Under the pieces are notes generated by a model. It made no database searches, was not told the DNA's origin, and saw only the letters and a program-made list of their open reading frames with translations. DNA of 64,000 bases from Bacteroidota bacterium (GTDB lineage: Bacteria; Bacteroidota; Bacteroidia; Bacteroidales; BM520), in contig PDRJ01000027.1 in NCBI GenBank assembly GCA_002748065.1, positions 1-64,000 on the forward strand. Reading direction: 5' to 3'. The stretch's first letter is position 1, and every line of letters starts with the position of its first letter. This document shows positions 26,946-35,886 of the stretch, one piece after another. The translations under genes were made by a program, and so were the position numbers.

Positions 26946-27347
26946 ATGGCAAAATCGACCAACATGGATACCTCTTCAGCCAACCTCATACAACAGGGAA
27001 CGGAGATAAAGGGAGACATTATTACCCAAGGGAATATCCGTATTGATGGGAAATTAACTGGTACATTAAACTGTAAAGGAAAATTGATTCTGGGAGAAAG
27101 TGGAGAAATCCACGGCTCTGTAGTCTGTGGTAGCGCAGAAATCCATGGGTCGTTGTATGCTTCTATAGAGGTAAAGGAGTTGCTAAGCCTAAAAAGTTCC
27201 TCCAAACATGTGGGAGATATCGTCGTGAAGACCCTGGCCATTGAGTCTGGAGCCTTCTTCTCCGGAAATTGTACGATGAGCGACGGACAAAATGCAACAA
27301 AAACCACCCCTCCTCCTTTTACGTCTAAATCAACTGTCAAGAAGTAA
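26946..27347 (+). CDS. Bactofilin
   Basis: A 133-residue polymer-forming cytoskeletal protein. The right-handed beta-helix repeats are visible as glycine-spaced short strands (GDIITQGNIRIDGKLTGTLN, GKLILGESGEIHGSVVCG, AEIHGSLYASIEVKE). Short polar tails flank the core. Bactofilins polymerise without nucleotide and scaffold cell-wall enzymes in several bacteria. It follows porW by 60 bp and precedes the PTPS-like gene by 12 bp, so it may be co-transcribed with both. Confidence 0.92.
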   Translation: MAKSTNMDTSSANLIQQGTEIKGDIITQGNIRIDGKLTGTLNCKGKLILGESGEIHGSVVCGSAEIHGSLYASIEVKELLSLKSSSKHVGDIVVKTLAIESGAFFSGNCTMSDGQNATKTTPPPFTSKSTVKK

Positions 27348-27359
27348 TACAAAAGGTTT

Positions 27360-27785
27360 ATGTCGGAAAATATCGTCTATCTGACACGTCGCGAACGTTT
27401 TAATGCAGCACATCGTCTTTTTCGTCCTGAATGGACGGATGAGGAGAATCTTCGTGTGTTTGGAAAATGTTCAAACCCTCATTGGCATGGGCACAACTAC
27501 GTCCTGTTTGTTACCGTGAAAGGTAGTGTGAATCCCTTGACAGGGTTTCTTGTAAACCTCAAGGAGCTAAGTAAAGTGATTAGGGCATATGTAATAGAAC
27601 CCATGGATCACAAAAATCTTAATGTAGAAGTCCCTTTCTTAACGGGTAAAATAATCTCTTCGGAAGCCATTGTTGTAGCCATATGGAAGCAACTGGAAGC
27701 ACCCATTGCCAGGATGGGTGTCACGCTACACCGTATCCGATTGGAAGAAACAGAAAATAACTTTGTAGAATATTTTGGAGCATAA
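27360..27785 (+). CDS. 6-pyruvoyl-tetrahydropterin synthase / QueD-family enzyme
   Basis: A 141-residue protein. Zinc-binding histidines lie in RFNAAHRLF and in NPHWHGHNYVLFV, and the catalytic Cys is in GKCSNPH. The C-terminal RIRLEETENNFVEYFG supplies the conserved Glu that binds the pterin. The enzyme acts on dihydroneopterin triphosphate, the product of GTP cyclohydrolase I, which is encoded next door. The GKCxNPxxHGHNY motif is closer to PTPS-like members than to E. coli QueD, so either queuosine precursor or pterin synthesis is possible. No other que genes are in the window. Confidence 0.88.
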   Translation: MSENIVYLTRRERFNAAHRLFRPEWTDEENLRVFGKCSNPHWHGHNYVLFVTVKGSVNPLTGFLVNLKELSKVIRAYVIEPMDHKNLNVEVPFLTGKIISSEAIVVAIWKQLEAPIARMGVTLHRIRLEETENNFVEYFGA

Positions 27786-27812
27786 ACACTCCCATAAATA
27801 GAATTGATAATT

Positions 27813-28421
27813 ATGGATGGCAGGGAAGGTATTGAATGCATACCACATTACAGCGAAGAGACAGTACAGGCAATGAAAGTGCATTATGAAGCGCTCTTGA
27901 AGCTGATGGGGGAGGATCCATCACGGGAAGGTCTGCTTAAATCACCCGAACGAGTGGCTAAGGCCATGTTATTTTTAACACGCGGATATCATATGAATCC
28001 TCAGGAGATTTTGCTATCGGCTCGTTTTAAGGAAGATTATCGCCAGATGGTTTTAGTGAAGGATATTGAGCTCTACTCCATGTGCGAACACCATATGCTA
28101 CCCTTCTTTGGAAAGGCACATGTGGCCTATATTCCCAATGGATACATTGTGGGGTTGAGCAAGATTCCCCGACTGGTAGATGCCTTTGCCCGCCGCTTGC
28201 AGGTACAGGAGCGTCTTACCACACAGATAAAGAATTGCATTGTGGAGACCCTGAACCCCTTGGGAGTTGCCGTGGTAATTGAAGCACAACACATGTGTAT
28301 GTCCATGCGCGGTGTGCAAAAACAAAATTCGGTGACCACCACCTCTGACTTTACGGGTGCATTCCTCCGCGAGGCAACACGGGAAGAGTTCATCCACCTT
28401 ATCGGCGCCAAACTGCATTAA
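27813..28421 (+). CDS. folE: GTP cyclohydrolase I
   Basis: About 202 residues from ATG at 27813 (the track begins at a TTG three codons earlier). It converts GTP to 7,8-dihydroneopterin triphosphate for folate, pterin or queuosine synthesis. Zinc-site residues are seen in [15 protein letters not shown] and in [11 protein letters not shown]. The GTP-site motif [20 protein letters not shown] is intact. It follows the PTPS/QueD-like gene by 27 bp, so substrate and next enzyme are made together. Confidence 0.96.
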   Translation: MDGREGIECIPHYSEETVQAMKVHYEALLKLMGEDPSREGLLKSPERVAKAMLFLTRGYHMNPQEILLSARFKEDYRQMVLVKDIELYSMCEHHMLPFFGKAHVAYIPNGYIVGLSKIPRLVDAFARRLQVQERLTTQIKNCIVETLNPLGVAVVIEAQHMCMSMRGVQKQNSVTTTSDFTGAFLREATREEFIHLIGAKLH

Positions 28422-28500
28422 TATCGTAGAGAAAAAGGACGCAACTTCCCGACACTTTGCCCCATTCCAACAACCAATGGGTACGATAGTCTCGTATTCA

Positions 28501-28654
28501 GCCTCTGTCCATCACGTCAACGTTTTGAGAAGAGGCTGTATAGAACATTCGAATTCGAGGCTTGCGAAGGCTGAAATAGGTGAGTTTACTGGGGTAAATG
28601 ACCATTGGGAAGACAAGCGTAACGAAGAAGTCGGACTTTATAGACAGACGCTAA
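28501..28654 (+). repeat. Dispersed TIR repeat, copy 6
   Basis: A short copy of about 154 bp reading CTCTGTCCATCACGTCAACG at one end and GACTTTATAGACAGACGCTAA at the other. It sits in the 429-bp space between folE and fabD. The remainder of that space (28655-28850) shows only a TACTTTTG -7-like box at 28750-28757 that may serve fabD. Confidence 0.9.
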
Positions 28655-28850
28655 ATAATCTTTCATGAAGGGAAAGGAGTAGGAACGGCGAGAAGAGCCC
28701 TCCCCCGTGAATAAGTTCTGCTCTTATAAGGTTTTTGTAAATTTATTGTTACTTTTGCGGTGCTTTTGGCGGCTAAAAAAGCACCTACATATAGGAAGGT
28801 GGGCATGAGTGTAGTTTGCTAATAGATTATTAAAAAAGAAGAGAAGCGCA

Positions 28851-29738
28851 ATGAAAGCATTTGTATTTCCCGGACAGGGAGCTCAATTTTCAGGAATGGG
28901 TAGTGACCTCTACGACAGTGGGGCAGTGGCGAAGGATCTTTTCTCCAAAGCAAATCAAATTTTGGGGTTTAAGATTACGGAGATAATGTTTGAGGGAAGT
29001 GAAGAGGATTTAAAGCAAACAAAGGTGACCCAACCGGCCATATTCTTACATTCGGTAGTAATGGCACGTGTAATGGGATCCAAACTCTTCGTTCCGGATA
29101 TGGTGGCAGGGCACTCTCTGGGAGAGTTCTCCGCTTTGGTAGCCTCTGGAGCAATCTCCTTTGAAGAGGGATTAAAACTGGTAGCACGACGGGCTCAACT
29201 AATGCAGGCCGCCTGTGAAGCCACCCCCTCTACCATGGCTGCCGTATTAAAACTCGCCGACAGCGATGTGGAGGCGGTACTTCGCACACTCTCCGGAAGC
29301 CATGTGGTGGTAGCGGCAAACTATAATTGCCCCGGACAAATTGTAATCTCCGGGACCATCGAAGGAATAGAGGTTGCTGGAGAGAAAATTAAGGAAGCCG
29401 GCGGACGCGTCCTTCCTCTAAAAGTGGGCGGAGCTTTCCATTCACCGCTTATGAACTCGGCAAAAATTGAACTGGAAAAAGCGATCCAGAAAACAGTTTT
29501 CAAAGAGCCTATCTGTGCCATCTATCAAAATGTAAATGCACAACCGGTAAAGAATCCGGATGTGATCAAAAGCAACCTTATCGCTCAACTAACCTCCCCG
29601 GTACGTTGGACACAAACCGTCCAAAATATGATTGCCGACGGCGTAACCTCTTTCGTAGAGGTAGGACCGGGGAAAGTCTTACAAGGCCTCATCAAGAAAG
29701 TTAAAAGTGATATAACGGCTGAAAGCGCCGTCTGGTAG
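28851..29738 (+). CDS. fabD: Malonyl-CoA:ACP transacylase
   Basis: A 295-residue cytosolic enzyme that transfers malonate from CoA to acyl carrier protein for fatty-acid synthesis. It starts with FVFPGQGAQFSGMG. The catalytic Ser89 lies in GHSLGEFSAL and the His in GGAFHSPLM. The C-terminal FVEVGPGKVLQGLIKK motif is complete. It stands alone between repeat copy 6 and a strong terminator at 29769-29809. Confidence 0.96.
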   Translation: MKAFVFPGQGAQFSGMGSDLYDSGAVAKDLFSKANQILGFKITEIMFEGSEEDLKQTKVTQPAIFLHSVVMARVMGSKLFVPDMVAGHSLGEFSALVASGAISFEEGLKLVARRAQLMQAACEATPSTMAAVLKLADSDVEAVLRTLSGSHVVVAANYNCPGQIVISGTIEGIEVAGEKIKEAGGRVLPLKVGGAFHSPLMNSAKIELEKAIQKTVFKEPICAIYQNVNAQPVKNPDVIKSNLIAQLTSPVRWTQTVQNMIADGVTSFVEVGPGKVLQGLIKKVKSDITAESAVW

Positions 29739-29768
29739 ATCGTCACATACATCAACGATCACTCACAC

Positions 29769-29809
29769 AAAAAAACCACAGTCGAAAAAAATCTCACTGT
29801 GGTTTTTTT
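29769..29809. terminator. Bidirectional terminator after fabD
   Basis: AAAAAAACCACAGT pairs with ACTGTGGTTTTTTT around a 13-base loop, giving T-runs on both strands. It ends fabD and can also stop the convergent sugar operon. Confidence 0.88.
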
Positions 29810-29847
29810 ATGGTCAACCTGAAAGTCCGCTTTAATTTACCAGACTC

Positions 29848-30903
29848 TTACCGCCGTCCATATTGCTCCTCATAATAGGAAAGGTAATTGCCCGAGGTAA
29901 CATTGTTAAGCCACGCTTCATGATTAAGATACCAATCAACCGTCATGGCTAAACCCTCAGGAAAAGAGATCTTAGGCTCCCAATTAAACTCATTTTTGAT
30001 TTTTGAGGCATCAATGGCGTAACGCAGATCATGTCCGGCACGGTCTTTTACAAAAGTAATCAACTTCTCACTCTCCCCCTCTGCTCTTTGCAACCGCTTA
30101 TCCATAACCCTACACAACAATCGTATAAGATCTATATTTTTCCATTCATTATTTCCCCCAATGTTATAGGTCTCCCCACTCTTCCCCTCATGAAACAACA
30201 TATCAATGGCATCGCAATGGTCACCCACATAGAGCCAATCGCGCACATTCTCTCCCTTACCATACACCGGCAACGACTTACCATCACGAATACGGTGGAT
30301 AAATAACGGGAGAAGTTTTTCCGGAAACTGAAAAGGGCCATAGTTATTGGAACAGTTACTGATCACAACAGGGAGGCCATACGTATGAAAATAGGCCCTC
30401 ACCAAATGGTCGGAACTGGCTTTGGAAGCAGAATAGGGGCTATGTGGATCGTAAGCAGTTTTCTCCGTAAAAAAGCCCACTTCCCCCAACGACCCATACA
30501 CCTCGTCGGTACTCACATGGTAAAAGCGTTTCCCCCGATAATCTGCTCCCCAAAAAGAGCGTGCCACATTAAGCAGCGTAACCGTTCCCACAATATTCGT
30601 ATGGATAAATGCCATGGGATTACTGATGCTACGATCCACGTGAGACTCGGCAGCCAAGTGAATCACACTGTCGAAACGGTATTTCTCAAAGAGAGCAATC
30701 ATACGCTCGTTATCGATGATATCGGCCTTTTCAAAATGATAATTAGGTTGCTCCTCAATCGCTTTCAAATTCTCCAGATTCCCAGCATAGGTAAGTTTAT
30801 CCACATTGACAATGCGGTATTCCGGATATTTCTGAACAAAGTGCCGCACAAGATGGCTTCCAATAAAACCGGCTCCTCCGGTAATCAATAGGGTCTTTTT
30901 CAC
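29848..30903 (-). CDS. rfbB: dTDP-glucose 4,6-dehydratase
   Basis: A 351-residue NAD-dependent short-chain dehydrogenase/reductase that makes dTDP-4-keto-6-deoxyglucose. The NAD site is TGGAGFIGSHLV. The catalytic region STDEVYGSL carries the Asp-Glu pair, and YSASKASSDHLV the Tyr-x3-Lys. SNCSNNYGPFQFPEKLLPLF is diagnostic for RmlB. The other rhamnose genes (rfbA, rfbC, rfbD) are not here, so the end product is unknown. It is the last gene of a five-gene operon. Confidence 0.95.
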   Translation of the reverse strand: MKKTLLITGGAGFIGSHLVRHFVQKYPEYRIVNVDKLTYAGNLENLKAIEEQPNYHFEKADIIDNERMIALFEKYRFDSVIHLAAESHVDRSISNPMAFIHTNIVGTVTLLNVARSFWGADYRGKRFYHVSTDEVYGSLGEVGFFTEKTAYDPHSPYSASKASSDHLVRAYFHTYGLPVVISNCSNNYGPFQFPEKLLPLFIHRIRDGKSLPVYGKGENVRDWLYVGDHCDAIDMLFHEGKSGETYNIGGNNEWKNIDLIRLLCRVMDKRLQRAEGESEKLITFVKDRAGHDLRYAIDASKIKNEFNWEPKISFPEGLAMTVDWYLNHEAWLNNVTSGNYLSYYEEQYGRR

Positions 30904-30916
30904 GATATTTACGATG

Positions 30917-31939
30917 TTATAAAGGGTTATTTTTTAACGCCAACTGCCATTCCCAGGCACTAGCCATCATCTCATCCAGTGATTTCTCGGCCCTCCATTG
31001 CAGTTCCCTTTGGGCAAGACTCGTTTCAGCCCATACCTTCTCCACATCTCCGGCTCTTCGTGGTGCAAAACGATAATTAAGCGGTTGCCCGGTGGCTTCC
31101 TCAAAAGCACGGATCACCTCAAGGACACTATAGCCATTTCCGGTTCCCACATTGAAGGTCTCAACCTGTTCTTTATTCCGGTTGTTAGCCATTCGTTCAA
31201 TGGCTTTGATATGAGCCTTGGCCAGGTCTTCCACATGGATATAATCACGGATAGCTGTACCATCAGGCGTATGATAATCATTCCCAAAAACGCTAAGCTG
31301 TTCCCGAATACCGGCAGCTGTTTGGGTAATATAGGGCACCAGGTTGTTGGGAGTACCCATGGGGAGTTCTCCTATTTTTGCACTCTCGTGGGCTCCTACC
31401 GGATTAAAATAACGCAGTAAAATAGCTTTAATGGGACTATTTTTTGCCGTATCACGGATAATCTCTTCACTAACCTGCTTCGTGTTACCATAGGGAGAGG
31501 TCGCCGGCTTGATGGGAGCCGATTCGGAGACAGGAAGCTCTTCCGGCTCACCATAAACGGTACAACTGCTGGAAAATACCAGAAAAGGAACATGGGTCTT
31601 TTCCATCCCCTCGAGCAAATTCATTAAAGAAACCAAGTTATTGCGATAATATTTCAGGGGCTTCTCCACAGACTCCCCCACCGCTTTATGGGCCGCAAAA
31701 TGAATAACTCCATCAAGGTTGTGATGGCGATAAAAAAACGCCTCGGTCTTCGCACGGTCAGAAAGATCAAACTCCTCAAAATGTGGCTTTTTATGTGTAA
31801 TGGAAGCGATCTGATCCATCACTGTACGATACGAATTGGAGAGGTCATCCACGACCACAACCTCATGTCCCTCCTGTTGAAGTGCTACAACCGTGTGTGA
31901 ACCAATATACCCGGCACCACCTGTAACAAGAATCTTCAT
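30917..31939 (-). CDS. galE: UDP-glucose 4-epimerase
   Basis: A 340-residue SDR epimerase interconverting UDP-glucose and UDP-galactose (or the N-acetyl forms). The NAD site is VTGGAGYIGSHTVVAL. The active-site SSSCTVYGEPEELPV supplies Ser/Thr and SPYGNTKQVSEEI supplies Tyr-x3-Lys. RRAGDVEKVWAE near the C-terminus fits GalE. It lies 13 bp before rfbB and 4 bp after the wbpB-like gene, in an operon for surface polysaccharide sugars. Confidence 0.95.
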   Translation of the reverse strand: MKILVTGGAGYIGSHTVVALQQEGHEVVVVDDLSNSYRTVMDQIASITHKKPHFEEFDLSDRAKTEAFFYRHHNLDGVIHFAAHKAVGESVEKPLKYYRNNLVSLMNLLEGMEKTHVPFLVFSSSCTVYGEPEELPVSESAPIKPATSPYGNTKQVSEEIIRDTAKNSPIKAILLRYFNPVGAHESAKIGELPMGTPNNLVPYITQTAAGIREQLSVFGNDYHTPDGTAIRDYIHVEDLAKAHIKAIERMANNRNKEQVETFNVGTGNGYSVLEVIRAFEEATGQPLNYRFAPRRAGDVEKVWAETSLAQRELQWRAEKSLDEMMASAWEWQLALKNNPL

Positions 31940-31943
31940 GACC

Positions 31944-32897
31944 TTATTTTTTTAAGAAAGGATGATAGTCACCTTCCGGGTTAACAGAAGCGGTATTACG
32001 AATATGGTGTACAATTTCAATGCTTTTTCTAGCCTCTTCCGCTGAGAAACCCTCTCCGGCGAGGATCTTCTGATAGGAGATGGTGTGAAGATCTGTAAAT
32101 CCACCACTGAACTCAACCTCTTCCCCCTCCACCGTGATGGAGCGGTATGTGCGTTGCCCTGCTTCCTTCACCTTTTGAGGGATAAGGTCATAATCCAGGC
32201 TAAGCATCCAACGGACACGCGCTCTTTCAAGCTGGAGAAATCCGGCAGCCTGCTCTCTAGAGGAGTGATGTACTCTATTTTCCTTTACGTCTCCAAAGAT
32301 CCAGGTTAACATATCAAAGAAATGAATTCCAATGTTGGTAGCTACCCCTCCCGACTTCTCTGGAGCTCCCTTCCAGGAGATCATATACCAACGTCCACGA
32401 CTGGTAATGTAGGTAAGATCCACGTCATATACCTTCTCTTTCGGTCCCTCCTCAACCCTCTTCTTAAGAGCTAAAATACTAGGATGATGACGAAGTTGAA
32501 GAATTACATTGATCTTTCTCCCCGCCTCTTTCTCTATCTCTTGAAGCGCATCCACATTCCAGGGGTTAAGTACCAATGGTTTTTCACAGATGGCATGGGC
32601 ATTATTTCGAAGTGCCAGGCGGATATGAGCATCGTGCAAGTAGTTGGGAGAACAAATACTCACATAGTCAATCTTGTTGTGGCCACTTCTCCGCAATTTA
32701 TCCAGATGTCGATCAAAACGCTCGGCCTCCAAAAAGAAGGCCGCTTCCGGAAAATACGAATCCATAATCCCTACACTGTCGGAATAATCAAGCGCTGCTT
32801 GCAGCACATTTCCTGTCTCTTTAATCGCTTTCATGTGGCGCGGAGCAATATATCCTGCCGCACCAATAAGGGCAAAGTTATTTATTTCTTTGTTCAT
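31944..32897 (-). CDS. Gfo/Idh/MocA oxidoreductase, WbpB/WlbA-like
   Basis: A 317-residue sugar dehydrogenase. The NAD site FALIGAAGYIAPRHMKAIK is the WlbA/WbpB form, and CEKPLVLNPWN holds the family EKP motif with the catalytic Lys. GVATNIGIHFFDMLTWIFG supplies the conserved His. WbpB oxidises UDP-GlcNAcA at C3 in the pathway to UDP-2,3-diacetamido-2,3-dideoxyglucuronate. The adjacent acetyltransferase (2 bp away) and aminotransferase catalyse the next two steps, which supports this role. The UDP-GlcNAc 6-dehydrogenase (WbpA) is not in the window. Confidence 0.88.
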   Translation of the reverse strand: MNKEINNFALIGAAGYIAPRHMKAIKETGNVLQAALDYSDSVGIMDSYFPEAAFFLEAERFDRHLDKLRRSGHNKIDYVSICSPNYLHDAHIRLALRNNAHAICEKPLVLNPWNVDALQEIEKEAGRKINVILQLRHHPSILALKKRVEEGPKEKVYDVDLTYITSRGRWYMISWKGAPEKSGGVATNIGIHFFDMLTWIFGDVKENRVHHSSREQAAGFLQLERARVRWMLSLDYDLIPQKVKEAGQRTYRSITVEGEEVEFSGGFTDLHTISYQKILAGEGFSAEEARKSIEIVHHIRNTASVNPEGDYHPFLKK

Positions 32898-32899
32898 GC

Positions 32900-33481
32900 T
32901 TATGCGTCAATAAGGGTTACGGTGTCATTGATAAGTTGATAACGTTGTCCTGACTCAGGGCAGGTAGCCAATCCCTCTTCATTGAAAATCAACTTATGTC
33001 CATAGCGGCTCATCCACCCCTTTTGAACTGCCGGGTTTCCCACCATTAGAGCATAAGAAGGCACATCACGGATGATGACGGCTCCGGCACCAATAAAGCA
33101 GTACTCCCCAAGCTCATGGCCACAAACAATGGTGGCATTAGCTCCAATGGAAGCACCCTTCCGGACAAGCGTTTTTGCATATTCTCCCCTTCTATTAACA
33201 GCACTTCTCGGATTGGTTACATTGGTAAAGACCATGGAGGGACCAAGAAAAACATCATCTTCACAGACTACCCCGGTATAGATCGATACGTTATTCTGAA
33301 CCTTAACATTCTTCCCCATTCTGACCTCCGGAGAGACCACCACATTCTGCCCAATATTGCAATTTTCTCCAATGATACAGTCTCTCATAATGTGACTAAA
33401 ATGCCAAATCTTCGTGCCTGCACCAATGGTACAGGGATCATCGATGACGGCTGTTTCGTGTGCAAAAAAATTTCTTTCCAT
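32900..33481 (-). CDS. Left-handed beta-helix N-acetyltransferase, WbpD/WlbB-like
   Basis: A 193-residue hexapeptide-repeat acetyltransferase. The repeats are evident (TIGAGTKIWHFSHIMRDCII, GENCNIGQNVVVSPEVRMG, KGASIGANATIVCGHELG). The EDDVFLGPSMVFTNVTNPRS segment is characteristic of WbpD/WlbB enzymes, which acetylate the 3-amino group of UDP-GlcNAc(3NH2)A using acetyl-CoA. It lies between the aminotransferase and dehydrogenase genes of the same pathway. Confidence 0.9.
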   Translation of the reverse strand: MERNFFAHETAVIDDPCTIGAGTKIWHFSHIMRDCIIGENCNIGQNVVVSPEVRMGKNVKVQNNVSIYTGVVCEDDVFLGPSMVFTNVTNPRSAVNRRGEYAKTLVRKGASIGANATIVCGHELGEYCFIGAGAVIIRDVPSYALMVGNPAVQKGWMSRYGHKLIFNEEGLATCPESGQRYQLINDTVTLIDA

Positions 33482-33512
33482 GATGTATGAATAAAATTAC
33501 TGTTTTATCTTC

Positions 33513-34643
33513 CTATGAATTCACAAACTCCAATACCGAAGTTGTAATATAATTTAACTGCTCTTCATCCAATTCCGTATGCATGGGAAGGGAGATCACC
33601 TGATTGGAAAGCATCTCAGTAACAGGAAAATCCCCCTCTTTATAGCGTGGATCAAGATAGGCTTTTTGCAAATGTAACGGAACCGGATAGTAAATGGGAG
33701 CAGGAATACCCTTCTCTTGCAAATATTTTTGCAGTTCATCTCTATTCACATCATGCAAAACCAGCGTGTATTGATGAAACACATGGGTCGTATCCTCTCC
33801 AATAACCGGAGGTGTAAGTTTACTACAGTTGGCAAAAGCTTCGGAGTAAAACTTGGCCGCTTTTTGCCTCTTCTGGGAATATTCATCCAATTTTCGAAGC
33901 TTAATTCGCAAAATAGCCGCCTGTATGCTATCGAGTCGACTATTTACGCCAACATGATCATGGTAATAACGAATCGTCATCCCATGATTTACAAGCGATC
34001 TTAACCGTTTTGCAAGGAGATCATCATTGGTAAATATGGCACCCCCATCACCATAGCACCCCAGGTTCTTTGAGGGAAAGAAAGAGACTCCGGCCACATC
34101 ACCCATGGTTCCAGCTTTCTTTCGAGTTCCATTTTTAAAGGTATATTCCGCGCCAATAGCTTGACAGGTATCTTCAATAACGTAAAGATTATGGGTGTTG
34201 GCGATCTCAAGAATCTCCTCCATATCCGCACACTGTCCAAAAAGATGTACGGGAACAATGGCTTTTGTTTTGGGGGTAATGGCTTTTCTGATAGCCTCCG
34301 GATCGATGTTAAACGTATCAGGAAGCACATCCACCAATACAGGAGTAAGGCCCAGAAGGGCAATAACCTCTGCAGTAGCAATAAAGGTAAAAGAGGTTGT
34401 GATCACCTCATCACCCGGCTTCAAACCCAACCCCATCATGGCAACCTGAAGGGCATCGGTACCGTTTCCACAGGGAATCACGTGTTTTACATCAAGATAG
34501 GCCTCCAATTCACGACTTAAGTTATGAACCTCCGGCCCATTAATATATGCTGAACTGCCAATAACATTTAAAACAGCCTCATCAATCTCTTTTTTTATCT
34601 CCTGGTATTGAGTAACCAGATCTACCATCTGAATTTTCTTCAT
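33513..34643 (-). CDS. DegT/DnrJ/EryC1 sugar aminotransferase, WbpE/WlbC-like
   Basis: A 376-residue PLP enzyme. The PLP Lys lies in FFPSKNLGCYGDGGAIFTND, and VIEDTCQAIGAEY provides the Asp that binds the cofactor. HVIPCGNGTDALQVAMM is a further family motif. WbpE converts the 3-keto sugar made by WbpB to the 3-amino sugar. It is the first gene of the operon; no clear promoter was found in the short region upstream, which leads into repeat copy 7. Confidence 0.9.
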   Translation of the reverse strand: MKKIQMVDLVTQYQEIKKEIDEAVLNVIGSSAYINGPEVHNLSRELEAYLDVKHVIPCGNGTDALQVAMMGLGLKPGDEVITTSFTFIATAEVIALLGLTPVLVDVLPDTFNIDPEAIRKAITPKTKAIVPVHLFGQCADMEEILEIANTHNLYVIEDTCQAIGAEYTFKNGTRKKAGTMGDVAGVSFFPSKNLGCYGDGGAIFTNDDLLAKRLRSLVNHGMTIRYYHDHVGVNSRLDSIQAAILRIKLRKLDEYSQKRQKAAKFYSEAFANCSKLTPPVIGEDTTHVFHQYTLVLHDVNRDELQKYLQEKGIPAPIYYPVPLHLQKAYLDPRYKEGDFPVTEMLSNQVISLPMHTELDEEQLNYITTSVLEFVNS

Positions 34644-34713
34644 AAATATAAGTCTATAAATAGAATTTGTTATTCTTTATTAAGGAACGTGCTCCCCTTC
34701 CATTTTCGTATAA

Positions 34714-34966
34714 GCTGGCGTTCGTCCACAAGGTTCGACCTCTTCGTTATGCATATCTTCAAAAATAGTGCGAACCGAAAGCAACCGTAAGCAAGCTTAC
34801 TTTTTGCTAAGGTACAGCCTATTTTAGGCAAAAAAGGGATTTCAGCTTTGCCCAATGCAATTGCATTTAATGCCGTAAACGCCCCTTTTCCAGCCTCCGC
34901 AAGCCTCAAATTCGAACTTTCTATACAAACGCTTCTCAAAACCTTGATTTTATGAACAAGAACTAA
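34714..34966 (-). repeat. Dispersed TIR repeat, copy 7 (long, diverged)
   Basis: A 253-bp minus-oriented copy with terminal matches CTGGCGTTCGTCCACAAGG and TTGATTTTATGAACAAGAAC. It shares the extra central block of copy 4 (GTAAGCAAGCTTACTTTTTG and GCCTATTTTAGGCAAAAAAG). It occupies most of the 479-bp space between the sugar operon and the outer-membrane gene; the rest holds the promoter at 35098. Confidence 0.85.
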
Positions 34967-35097
34967 TTAAAATGCTTGAGGGGGTAAAGATAGAGATGTT
35001 TATTTATATAGTGACCACAAGAAAACGATCATTTTTTTAATTTTCTTTAGCAATAACCCTTCCAGAGGCTTCTTTTCATGGATTAAGGTTAATTCCC

Positions 35098-35105
35098 TAC
35101 CTTTG
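35098..35105 (+). promoter_or_regulatory. -7 element upstream of the outer-membrane protein gene
   Basis: TACCTTTG 17 bp before the ATG at 35123 is a perfect TAnnTTTG match. The -33 position is only weakly conserved. Confidence 0.5.
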
Positions 35106-35122
35106 CATTTTAACAAGAACCT

Positions 35123-35884
35123 ATGAAAATCAAACGATCTTATCTCTTAATAGCTCTTCTTTGGCTAGGGATGTTCCCGGCAAAAGGACAACTGTGCGAT
35201 TCGACAATTAATGTGCACCTTGTGCGCGTAGGGATGGGAGGGTTCATACCCATGGGAGACCTTGCAAAGCGATTCGGAGCGAATGGGAGTGTGGAGGGAT
35301 CCTATATCTTTAAGACAAAAACAAACTGGCAGTTGGGGGTGGTAGGGAGCTACCTCTTTGGAGCAACAGTAAAAGAGGCTGATGCTATTCTGGATAATCT
35401 CACGGCTTCCAATGGAGAGATTATTGATGCGACGGGAGGAATGGCCCTGTTGGGAACCTATGAGCGAGGGTTTTCCTTTTTCGGCAAAGTGGGGAAAATC
35501 ATCCCCTTAAAAAACCGCTGTCCCAATAACGGCCTCCTGGTGATGGGGGGCGTCGGTTATCTAAGCCATCACATGCGAACGGAAGTATATATGAACCTGG
35601 CACCACAACTCTTTGGGGACTATGAGAAGGGGTATGACCGTTTGACGGGAGGCCCCGCCTACAGCCTCTTCATAGGCTATCAAAACATAGATAAAGGAAA
35701 TATCTTTAACTATTACATGGGAGTGAGTTTTATACACGCCTTGACCAAACCCCTGAGAAACTACCAATTTGATTTGATGGGACCGGAACCCAGAGATCTG
35801 CGACACGACCTCCTTCTGGGAATAAAATTTGGATGGATGCTCCCCTTCTATAAGAAAAATACCTCCTCCTACTATTACTATTGA
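35123..35884 (+). CDS. Probable outer-membrane beta-barrel protein
   Basis: A 253-residue exported protein with a signal peptide (MKIKRSYLLIALLWLGMFPAKGQ). The mature part has alternating polar and hydrophobic strands rich in Gly and aromatic residues (NWQLGVVGSYLFGATV, NGLLVMGGVGYLSHHM, DLLLGIKFGWMLPFY) consistent with a small barrel. I do not recognise a named family. It is followed within 2 bp by waaA, and the two are probably co-transcribed. The end YYYY is unusual and tyrosine-rich. Confidence 0.7.
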   Translation: MKIKRSYLLIALLWLGMFPAKGQLCDSTINVHLVRVGMGGFIPMGDLAKRFGANGSVEGSYIFKTKTNWQLGVVGSYLFGATVKEADAILDNLTASNGEIIDATGGMALLGTYERGFSFFGKVGKIIPLKNRCPNNGLLVMGGVGYLSHHMRTEVYMNLAPQLFGDYEKGYDRLTGGPAYSLFIGYQNIDKGNIFNYYMGVSFIHALTKPLRNYQFDLMGPEPRDLRHDLLLGIKFGWMLPFYKKNTSSYYYY

Positions 35885-35886
35885 TT

